From the NCBI GenBank assembly GCA_023053545.1, contig JAKZAN010000001.1, positions 9,568,565 through 9,632,564 on the forward strand: a stretch of 64,000 nt of DNA. Direction: 5' to 3'. Shown here one piece after another: positions 37,567 through 51,700 of this stretch. Made by a program: the position numbers and the translations under genes. The stretch is from Lepidurus packardi. Lineage: Eukaryota; Arthropoda; Branchiopoda; Notostraca; Triopsidae. The notes beneath the pieces are model-generated. The model had not been told where the DNA came from. It worked only from the letters and a program-made list of their open reading frames with translations, and did no database searches. The number at the start of each line of letters is the position of its first letter. Positions within the stretch are counted from its first letter, which is position 1.

Positions 37567-39329
37567 TATTTTCCCGGTGCTTGAACTTAAAACGAAACAA
37601 ACAAAAAAATAGCAAGAAACCAAAGTCCAGAAAAGCGCTTGCCATTGTTCCAGGATGCAGAAATGATGAAAAACTGCAGTGGGCGGGGGGGTTGGTCAGT
37701 TTTCCCAAAATTGCCGTTGATCTGTGCCTGTGGTTTTTGTAAGGCTATGCCTTAGGTATATAGACCGTCATGTGATAATTGATCCCATATATTAGATATC
37801 CAAGCAGCCCAGGGGCCCAGATATTAGCAACTTTAGAAACTTTTTCCGTTATAATTAACTTTTTCTAGCGTATTTGGTTTTCCGAATGTAGAGTTTTCTC
37901 GGTTTCCTACTTTCCTTATCTTTTGAAGCGAATTCGTGATAGGAAGTCTAAGAGTTGGAAGAAATTTACACAATTTGGGCCTTATATATTTAGCTCTCGT
38001 TATCTTCTTTTTCACGTTACCCTGACAACTGTTCCTTGGTTTCTGGTTTTCCATGCTAGTAAAAAAAAGCATCGAAGGTTTCTTGGGATGTAAGCAGAAT
38101 AATTGTAATTCGGAAGAAAAATGTTTGAATTAATTGGCAAATCTATGTGCCCCTTGAGAAGTTAAAACTTACCAGTGCAATGGAGCGATAATTTCTCACT
38201 GCTATGCAAAAATTTGACCTAGATGAGATCATCACAAGATTCAGTCGAAACGAAACTGGGGAAAACTGACTAATATAATTAATCATCCGTATCTGAGTGC
38301 TAAAATCGCACGCTTCAACTTAAAAAATTTCTTTTTTAAAACGTATAGTTTGGGGGTGAATCTTTGCGGCTTTTTTTGTTTCTCTAGTCATGAGGGGAAA
38401 TGGAAATAAGGGAAACAGTAGGTTTTCGAATGGTTGTGACAACGACAAGGGAGATTTTGTGGGGAAACAATACTAATGGTTCCCTGACAAAAAAAATATT
38501 TCTACGAATTAAGGGATTTTTTTTTTGTTGGTTGTTAGCCAGAAAATCTTTAATCATCCCAAAGTCAAGCGTCGTTTTTTTGTTTTTTCCTTTTTCCTCT
38601 AGTCATAAGCTAACGCAAGACAGTCTTTGGTTTAACGGTCTCTTGTTTTTTCCTCTCCGTCTTAATCTTTTGAGTTCGGAAAACAGACTTTACATACTTT
38701 TTTTCTTGTTCTTTCAAAGTTTCATAAAGTCGTGTTGTCATTCCTGGCATTCTGCAGCAGAAAAGAATAGTCTCATCTATGGTCAAATGGTACGCGTTCT
38801 TCTAACGAATTTAATTTGGAAGTGAAACTCCTTAGCGAAACAAATGGGTTTCGAAATAAAGGTAAATAAAGGGGAGAAATTGCGTTTGTATTAAACCGAT
38901 GTATTAGGGAGTTTTTTTCTGAAAGAAAATGTGCATATTTAAAGTCTATGTAAATTACCTTTTTTCTCTCGTCTAACAATGAGTTTAACCTGTAGAAAAG
39001 CAAGACAAAAAGCCTTGGTATAAGCTCGCCTAAACGATTGAAAACCATGAATAAGTATGTTTTTTTTTTTAGTGCGGATTATTCAGAAAAAATGACGACT
39101 GGCGCATGTAGTTTGTTTGCTTGTTTGTTTTTCAAAAGTGTTTTGGAAGAGGGAAGAAGATGACATGATTGAACTAATGTGACAGAAGGTTGTTTGTATA
39201 ACGAAGACAGAGATCTATTTATCGTTGTCTCAAGACGACATGGAATACCAATCTTATCTTTCAGTCAAGAAAAACCGAGTATTTTCTTTTATCAAGTCTT
39301 TACCACACATGGATTTAAAAATGTACAGT
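37567..39329. other. convergent intergenic interval MSK / Ig gene
   Basis: This should contain both 3' UTRs. AATAAA hexamers occur near 38865 and 38875 on the plus strand, far from the MSK stop, so polyadenylation sites remain uncertain. A GTTT-type simple repeat lies near 39115. No coding exon is recognised. Confidence 0.6.
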
Positions 39330-42300
39330 TTAATTCAATTTGACATACGCTATAGACAAACTGAATGCGATTATTGGCGAGAACAACTTCAGTGAAAATG
39401 GACGTGAAGATGGTGACGACGAAGCTGGTAAGGAAATCCAAGTTGAAGTAGACGTGGAAGACTTACTAACATCCACAATAGTTGTAGAAGTGGCAGAATA
39501 TTCTTGGGCTCGTATCAGAAGAATTATTTCTGATTGGCTGTCAGTCTCATGAGGGATGAACGTTAGTTGAGCATTATGGCACGACTCTTCGGCTTCCTGT
39601 GGGACAACGCGAGACAATGTATTATTCATTTACTACTGAACTGGTTCAAAGTAAGAAACAAGGTTTGTTGAGCTTATTATTAATGTGTTTCCCTGAACAA
39701 ATAAAAAAATTTATTAAGACACAGCTTGCTTGCAAATAAAGCTTACTACACGGTCTTTAACATTCGAAAAAAAATTTGCTTTTTAGAACTATTTTTCTTT
39801 TACATACCCTGCAACTAAAACTGTGTATACTTTAAAATGAAATGAGAACACATTGACAGTAATTCAGAGATGGACCATCGTTTGGTGCACTGCAGTCTTT
39901 AACTTCGTCTTGCCTCTTTTTCCATCATAAACACGGGAGTTTACTTGAAAGAATTTCGTCAACTCGTAAATTCCTTCATGTGGGAAGCTCGTTGAGCGTA
40001 ACACGCAAGCATCTGAATGTATAGTATTTTGAGAGAATGGCATAACTGGCGTAGCTTAGCGAACACTTTGACAGTCGGGGTTGGACTTTGGAATGCGCGC
40101 AATACCAAGCTTATGGTTGTGCTAACATCGTTGGTACCAGGAGATCTTCTGACTATTGGGTTTACAACTTACCTTGAATTGCATTGTATATTAGATGAGC
40201 TCTGAAGTTGAATAATCGCCCAAGGTATGGAAACAGGCTATAGTTAGAACCAGAACTTATTCTTGCCGTCTTTACGTCTAACTCGTGAGCTTCTAAATCT
40301 TAAATCTTCCCTGCGCTGTTTTCCGTTACATAACTCAGCTTTCACTTTAGTTTCAACCCTTGCAAAAATAAACTTTTTCGAAAAGAACTTTTAAATAAGT
40401 TAAGATGTGATGCCTTACTAAAAAAATGTTTGAGATAGTCTTCCTAAAAAGATGTTAGGGATGTCGTATTGTTAAGGAAAAAAGCTCACTCGAACAGCTG
40501 GTGCCAGATATGGAAGCTAAAAGTTACCGTTAATGGATGAGCGACGAATCTGTCATGTCTGGAACCCGGTTGAATGACTCCGAAGGGAGTGATCCAAACC
40601 ACCTTGAATGCTGTGGCAGCAGCGATGCAAAAAGAGGCCGAAACGAGGAGCGGGTGCTCGGCGATGCCAGCCAGACGCTGTTCTGTGAACGACGTACGAA
40701 TGCTTGGCCCCGGTGGTGGTCCTGCCAAAAACAGAAAGGGCAAGAAAGAGAACGAGTTTTGGGAAAAGTGTTTGTTAGCCAGCGGAAAAAGGTACTTCCC
40801 AATTGAATCTCTGATTTTCTGGCATTGCTGATTGCATGCTCACAAAACCGAGTTTAAAGACTTGCCTGGAGGGGTTTCCTGTTGGCATAGCACCGGATTC
40901 GTCATTTCCAAGTTCACGTCATCCAAAATCGCCTCTGATTGACCTATTCATTTGGGAATAGTACACAAACCGTTACATTACATTGGTTATACAACCAAAC
41001 CTTGGCTCTGATTTGAAATTTCATTTGAAGTTTTTATTTTTTATTTTTCTTGTTTTTTTCAGGAAATCGAAAGTCTTACTTCGGACGTAGAGGAGGTAAC
41101 CATGCGAAGAAAAGGTTCCTGCTGGCGAATCCACAGTACAGCGATACCATCCAGATTGATCGGTTCGAATCGCACTGAAATTGAGGAACCCGAAGCCCAT
41201 CTGGCTATCGTCCATTGAGCCATCATCTGCAACAATAAATTGGAAGCTATGAGAATCGATTTGTGGGAATCGGATCATGAGCAAGTCCACTAGAAACAAG
41301 ACCGCAAGGTAAAGAGCCCAATTCTTTACTTTTCAATTCCCAGCGAGACTGAATCAAGACTGTATTGCATTTGCTTCTTTTTATTGTTTGTTTGGGATCG
41401 TTTGACTAGATCGCGGAGGCTTAGGTTTCTCATATTGCAGTTCTTTAACCCGCACACAGAAAAAGTCGAAGAGCAAAAGTCGTCCACTGTAGCCGCGACG
41501 CCTGAATGCCAAGCAAGTTTCGACCTTTTTTAAGGTGAAAAAAAAGAACTCGTACACTTAATAGCCCTGACGCCTGACTGAAATGGTAATTGGAAAGGGC
41601 TCTAAAATAAAAAAAGAAATGGAATCCCCTACAACTCCCGGAACTCCTGATAAAGAAAAGGAGCCAAAAATAAAGAGAAAGGTCGAATCTACTTTACCCC
41701 GATGCCAAACCGGCCACGTCCATTGCCATGAAGACGAGGACATTTCGCTGCTCTCGGCACTGCAATGCAAAGACAGCCTTTGCCCTTCCCATACTGGCCG
41801 CCCGAAACTAGGCAATCTTGTAATGGTGAACGAAGGTTGCTCTACATGGTCAATAAGAAGTAGGGAGGTAAATCACTGGTCTAGAAATCAGTGCAATAAA
41901 ACGCCAAAAGCCACCAAAATACTTGTCTTTTTAAAAATAGAGCATACAGTTCAGCTTCGAGTGTTGATTCCCTGTCCATCATGTGCTAAGTAGTAATTAA
42001 GCTATTAAAGAAAGAAAGTTCAACAATAGAATCACAACTTTTTGATGTCGCAGGCGTCCTAGTACCCCATGGTACCCAGAACTGTGGTTACTGTTTATAA
42101 GCAAGGAAGTAAACAGTAACCATGGTAACAAGCACCACGTGCCACGCCATGACACGCATGTGACGTCATTACGAAAAGTTTGAAAGCCAATAATTCGTGA
42201 ATGCCTACTCAGAAACAAAAAATTTCGTCGTTCTTAGAAAAACATTGTCTAGACTACGAGCTTCTTTCAAAGTCTGAACATGTGATGTGATGGCTATTGC

Positions 42301-45300
42301 ACTTTGCAAGTGTATTTGCAAATTATGTATCTTTCCACACCATTAAACCATAGCTTAAAAAGAAATCAGCGAAACAGATGACTCAATCCCTTGTCCTTTT
42401 TTCATTTTTCTTTTTAGGGGAATTGGAAATAACGCGGATTGTTTCATACAACAATGGGGTCAATGGTGAGTCTAATTTCAACTGTTTTGATGTCTTTCTT
42501 TCTTATCCATCAGTTGCACAAAAAGGTTTTGTCTATCGACAAAAATAATGGAAACCGAGTTTTTCTTTCTTTTTTTTAGGGGGGAAGAGGGGAGGGGTAA
42601 GAACCCCAGCAAGGCTTTCTTTTCGCCGGAGCATGGAGAACGCTATGCTTGCATAAAAATCGGCTTTTCACGGTCGGTTATGTTGCTATTTTATGAACGG
42701 ATTTGTTGAATCTTTTAGCTTTGCTTCCTCTCAATTTTCCTTTTTAAACACAGAAAGGCATTTACGGGAATCGTAGCGAAGATGAGAAGCTGTAAAGTGC
42801 TGAGAGAGAAGAGGTAAGCGTCTCAACACGAGGGCGGAAAAAAGCATTTGACTCCGCCATGTCGGCCAATTAAAGGGCCAAAGCTGTAGAGAAAAGGGTT
42901 AAAAATGAAAAATAAACTTTAGCGTCAGGCTGTACTGTGGCGGAAACCCGTAAAAACAGGAAAGTGAGAAGACTTTGTGAAAGATAAACGGAAATCCCCA
43001 AGTGGGGTGCTAATGACTCTGGCTAAGTCATCCTAATCAGGGTCTGTTTATGCAAACTTGGGGCACATAAGCTGGTGGAAGAGACGACAGCAGCATATGA
43101 CATTCCGACAACAGAAGCCAACAGAACTTTGAGGGTAGGTTTTGTTGTAAGAGATTTTTATCTTGAGAAGAAGGCCCAACTTCGCAGATCTCCAGATCTA
43201 GTCGAATAGGAACGGCGTAATAGTACGCCACACGCCTTTACTGTAGCCCAGCAAACGCTTTTCCAGTCTGAAAGAGTCGCGCTGCGTCGAGGATTTTCTA
43301 AGAAGTTGAAAATACTAAGCAGTTGAAGAGGGTATTTGAGTCCAGGAAAGAATATACAGTCTCTTATCGTCCATCAGCAGCAGTAGAGTGAAGCTCTTTA
43401 ACATGCTTTAACGTCAATAGGACTGGGACAGAGTTGTCACAAAAAGAGACAAGAGAAGGGTTGTGGTCACTGGGCGCAAAAGCAAAACTTCACTTTTTCT
43501 CTGATTCAGTTGAGCTTGCTTTTGGTTCTGTGGCACCCCCTTTTGTATTAGTTTCTGTTTCTTGGTAACGCACCGTAAGTCTTTTATTAGAGCTTATGTA
43601 TGTGTCCGATTTCTGGAATCAGTTACAAGTCCGAATAAGTCTGTTTCGAAGATGAAAACAATGCGCGGAATCTTAAGGCAAAGACGAAATTTAGATTTAT
43701 AAGCTTCTGATATATTATTATATCTCTAAACCTCTTACGGGTATTCGAATTGCAGTACCTAGGTCTTTTATAAGTACTGTACTAAGCTTTGGGAACAATT
43801 CAGTAATTGGCAAATAAATAATTAGTGAGCAAATTATAACGAGCCAAAGTTTTTACGTTTTATACTGTAGTGGGCATATTTTACCGATTATTTCAACACA
43901 TTTGTCGGGTAGTTTTTGGTCGCCGGTAGTTTTCTAATCAGGTTAAACTATGGTTTCGAACTGTGACAATTCGGATCCCCATGGGTGAACTTTTCTTAGT
44001 TTGTAGACCAGTAATATATTTGTAAGTCTTTTTTCCCTAGCGTAATTAGAAGCATACGAAATTAGAAAAATGACAGTGCATTCTTCAAAAGATGTACTTT
44101 GTCTTAAAACCTTTCTCAAGGCTGTTTAGTTATTGCAGATGTTTAATTATTAGGGATGATTAATTATTACAAAGGACAACGCAATCAGATCTCATTCATC
44201 CTAAATCCCATTACATAGATCTCATCTCATGTCTCAATTCCAATTAATAATTACAGAGATGTGTAAAAAATTTATATTACTGCATAATTTAGAATTGCAG
44301 GAATAAGAGATTAATAGTTTTGCTTAGCAACGAACAAAATAATTGGGAAGTTCCCAAACTATAAATTAGGAACTCACTTCTTTCCCTAGAATAAAACAAA
44401 GAATTCATTGTTTGCTTTCAGTGGTATGGTATGGAGTGTGCCTGGGTCTGTATCAACTGTCAGTGCCGAGGGGTAACGTAGCGATGATAGCTTTGTCATA
44501 TGGAATTGACCAACGAAATCCCGAAGAAAGACGAGCTGGGATTTTTGTATACCATGGCTTATCGATCCAGGTGTATACGACTTCTTTAGGTAAGGGGGGT
44601 GGAGGGAGTGATACACACTACACACACAAGCTGCCTAAAGCAGAGAGAGTTCTTGGCAGTCAATCTGGGGAAGGCACAAGTTTTTACGCCTAACACAATG
44701 TGACAAAATAAAGGCGACACGGTTTGGGCGCAACCCGTCTATCTCGCAATGGCTTCTAAACAGCTGAAGACAGACTTCTTAAAACCACATCGTCGTTTCT
44801 TTCGCCACAAAAAGAGCCACTTCCGTAAGTGTCTTCGAAAACGCTTGCGAAAACGTGACAGAATCTCGAAGACTCTTAAAAAGTATAGATACATAAAAAA
44901 TTCTACCCTTGTTCTTTTATTAACCATTTCTTCTGATAGAATGTATATACGGAAATTTAACTTGACGGAAAAGTCAGAGGCATTTTGGATACTTGCCTAT
45001 TACTTGCACGTGTGCTACGATGACTGGCTCGGAGGAATTGCTGCCGTCTGGATCTTCTGTGTATTTGTAGTGACACGACCACAAGCCGGAGTCGAGGAGG
45101 GAAACATTGGTCACTTGCAGAACATTATGTTTCATGGAAAACCGTCTTGGGGCGTGCTCAGTCTGCACTCGTTCTAACGACGCCCCGTTAAAAGTCCATT
45201 CTAGGCGGCTGACAGGCCCAGTAATTTGGGGGCAATGAAGAGTGATTTTATCGCCTTGTTTCACATATATAGGCGGATTAATTTCCAGCCAAGTGTTGTT

Positions 45301-45515
45301 ACTACTTGTCGAGCTTGCAGCTGTGGCATTATCCGGTAGAAGACTTTCCTGGTCGTCATAATCCGCTCCTAAATGATGTCATAGCTCGTTGTATAACCGT
45401 GAACTTTGTATTTCTACTTCCTAATTTGACAAGCTAAAATAAACAGATTCCAAAAAGGGTTATTACCCGCACATCCCGAGCAAAGCAAGATGCTAATGAA
45501 GGCCAAACTCCGCAT
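39330..45515 (-). CDS. secreted or GPI-anchored protein with three Ig domains
   Basis: Minus-strand coding exons: 45467-45515, 44997-45368, 41698-41841, 41080-41289, 40528-40721, 39330-39596; phases match and give 411 aa. Exon 1 encodes a signal peptide, MRSLAFISILLCSGCAG. Ig1 has Cys62, Trp74 and DSGLWSC (Cys115). Ig2 has EGQRLSLHC (Cys167), Trp179 and QSGWYRC (Cys239). Ig3 has Cys290 and Trp301, but no Cys at the usual F-strand position (IILLIRAQE instead). N-glycosylation sequons occur in and before Ig1. A Ser/Thr-rich stretch and a short hydrophobic tail (LFSPIIAFSLSIAY) end the protein, as in GPI-anchor signals. Exon 2 ends at a GC donor (AG|GCAAGT). An unused GTAAGT in the last exon could add a further exon, for instance a transmembrane segment. 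The subfamily is not recognised; an adhesion or receptor role is inferred from architecture. Confidence 0.8.
41842..44996 (-). other. Ig gene intron 2 (GC-AG)
   Basis: A 3.2 kb intron with donor GCAAGT and acceptor ...ACCATGTAG on the minus strand. It contains one copy of the short MITE-like repeat. I found no further Ig exon in it, although one could be missed. Confidence 0.6.
42043..42171 (-). mobile_element. MITE-like repeat copy A
   Basis: The reverse complement matches the sequence at 53597-53730. Shared parts are TTACCATGGTTACTGTT, AAACAGTAA, GTACCATGG and ends resembling TGA(T/C)GTC(A/G)C in inverted orientation. A central inverted repeat (GGTTACTGTTTA ... TAAACAGTAACC) forms a hairpin. 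It is noncoding and lies in Ig gene intron 2. Confidence 0.6.
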
Positions 45516-48712
<3,197 letters not shown>

Positions 48713-51700
48713 ATGGATTTCCAGTTCCAAGGAATCCGCACCAAAGCAATGGCTTCAAGACAATCTCCAACTCAACAACAGCCAGCTGCCAATAATGCCA
48801 ATAACAAGAATCTGTGCTCCATTTTCAGCAAATTGCACGGAGCGTTTGCGGAAGCGATCGCCCCACCCAAACTGGTGATCGACAGGAGAACGCTGGAAAA
48901 GACATGGAAGATGATGGACAAAGTGGTGAAACTGTGCCAGCATTCCAGGATGAATTTGAAGAACTCTCCTCCCTTTATATTAGACATTTTACCAGACACT
49001 TACCAGCACCTCCGGCTCATTTACAGCAAGTACGAGGACAAGCTCGTCACCCTCAACAATATCGAGTACTTCAAAGTGTTTATCGAGAATCTCATGAGAA
49101 AGTGCAAGCAAGCCATCAAGCTCTTTAAAGAAGGGAAAGAAAAGATGTTTGATGAACAGTCGCATTACCGGAGAAACTTAACCAAATTAAGTTTAGTCTT
49201 CAGTCACATGCTCAGCGAACTCAAAGCGTTGTTCCCACATGGAACTTTTGCTGGAGATCAGTTTCGCATAACCAAAAGCGACGCTGCAGAATTTTGGAAG
49301 ACCAACTTTGAGGACAGGTAATTTATAGTGAAGCTCTTTAATGCTTTTATTTTAATCAGGAGAAATTCTTAACAAAAGCTAATGTCTATAAGTAACAGAA
49401 AAAATCCGACATCTTATACTAAATCTGAATAGTTGTGAATGCTCTAAAAGTTATTCTAACACCTTAAATTTGTGTCAGTGTATATTTTTCATTTGGATTT
49501 TTTTCAGCTTTAATTTCTGAGTATATTTTACGTTTAGGTTTGTAGTCTATTTATACGATTCCACATCATATATCTAAAAAAATATTATGTGATTTTAAGC
49601 TGGGAAAGCTTGAAAAACTTGCAGATTGGAATGGAAGATCGTAGATAGTCCATCCCCACCATTGCAGGAAATCCGTATCAAGTTTTCCTTCTAACTACGA
49701 AAGACAGAGTTCTAAGTTTTTTTTTTTTTATCTAAATTAGGGACTTTAGCTCCTAGTAATCTTTCTGGAGAGTAACTAGATATGATATAGTGGTACGTGT
49801 CTTTGCATTTGCGTAGTGGATAATTCCTTGGGTAACAAGAATATAGATTCTGCACTTTTTTTTAGCTATCTCTCCTTATCTTTTCTGAAAGTTTGCGTCC
49901 GTTAAAGCTTTGAGTTTTTTTTTGCAACGACGCTTGACGCCACGTCCGGCCTTTTCTTTTTCCTTGACTACTATCCCAGACCGCGCAGGAAACTGACAAC
50001 GACGAAGCGAAGACGACATATTCGTTACTTTGGCGACAGAATTGTAGCATATTTATCATCAATGAAACGATAACATAAAGGAAAAATCTGCAGTAGAATC
50101 TGTTTTATTTGCTTTTGTTGTTTTTTCTCCCTTTGTGGATCATTGGCATATTAAAGGAGCAATACGCGAACATAATGAGCCAGGACTTGGCTTCCGACTT
50201 TGTGAATGAAAAGGGCATGTTATTTTGGTATTCTGGAGACGGTACAAAAAGGCGTGGTAGAGTTCCCAAAACGTTGTCACGCGCGTATACTTGCTGGCGC
50301 GCGAAATTCTGCTCCTGCCACCCAAGTCATCCTAGTTAACCAAAATTAGACTTGGGTTAGGCCTACTGACACCGAAAGCGGAGCTAAACCGGCATGGAAC
50401 CTCCCTAGAGAGATAAACTGACGTCAACAAGTTTGCGGTAGGGCAAAAATAATACGGAAAAATAACTAATAAATCCAAACGCTATGTTGCACCATATAAA
50501 CTTTATACGTCATTACGTGGATCATTTGCCAAATTTTTCATTTTTAATCTTACCTATTTTAATTATTCACAAATTATAATTCTTTCCTTAAAATTTTCCC
50601 TTGGTTTTGTTATGTGCCAATTGGGGAAATTTCTTTCGAGGAGAGTGTTTCAAAGAAAAATATTGAAATATTTTCTACATATTTTCTTACATATTTTCTA
50701 GAATATGCAGACTTTGTCGTCGAAATCTGATAGATTTATGCGAATATTTGTATAATAATATAACGGAAAGCCGGTATCGATGATATTCCAAATGCAAAAT
50801 GAAATCCTTTTTCAGAAAGTGAAAGCGGAACGCTTTGAAACGTAAAAAATAAATTTGTCCCCTCTTAAATCAAAACCATTAATAATTTTGCCTCGATTGT
50901 CTGGTATTTTTGTGAATTTCGTTTCGTGTGCGTAATCCAGTAGTTCTAAAAACGGCAAAGTTTTAAAACGAGATATGGCTACTATTTTCTTTTTTTTTTT
51001 GCAACTTTTAGGCTTAAGGCTGGAGCAGAGAAGTTGATGGTTTCCTTTTGTTTCTTTGTTCCTTTTTTAGGACCATTGTTCCGTGGAAAATATTCCGACA
51101 GACGTTAAGTGAAGTTCATCCGATAAGCTCCGGCCTGGAAGCCATGGCATTAAAGACGACGATTGACTTGACTTGTAATGATTACATCTCCAACTTTGAA
51201 TTCGACGTCTTCACAAGGTTCGTTACGCTTTTCGACTCGAAGTTCCCTTCTTAGTCCTTTTCGGAAGGACAAAAAAAAATTAATTGTGTACATATTTGTA
51301 ATTAGGTTGTTCCAGCCTTGGTCTTCCTTATTGCGAAACTGGCAAATCTTGGCTGTTACGCATCCCGGCTACGTGGCTTTTCTAACGTACGACGAAGTCA
51401 AAGCCAGGCTCCAAAAATATATCAATAAGCCCGGAAGGTACAGATTTTAGGGGGTTTTTTAGATAAAGGAACACACTTTACAAATAAAATTAATTTCTGT
51501 CCATTTTCTTTATTTTAGTTATGTGTTTCGCTTAAGTTGCACACGCTTGGGACAGTGGGCCATTGGGTACGTTACCGTGGATGGCAACATTTTACAGACG
51601 ATTCCGCAAAACAAATCGTTATGCCAAGCCCTTTTGGACGGTTACAGAGAAGGATTGTAAGTTTTCTTTAAGTACACTTTTCAAAGAAATGTTTTCTTGC

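Noticed and set aside
40537-40831. Plus-strand frames of 85-89 codons with coding-like composition
   Set aside because: They are antisense to a real minus-strand exon (40528-40721) of the Ig gene, which explains the codon-like pattern.
41583-41993. 136-codon plus-strand frame
   Set aside because: Antisense to Ig exon 3 (41698-41841).
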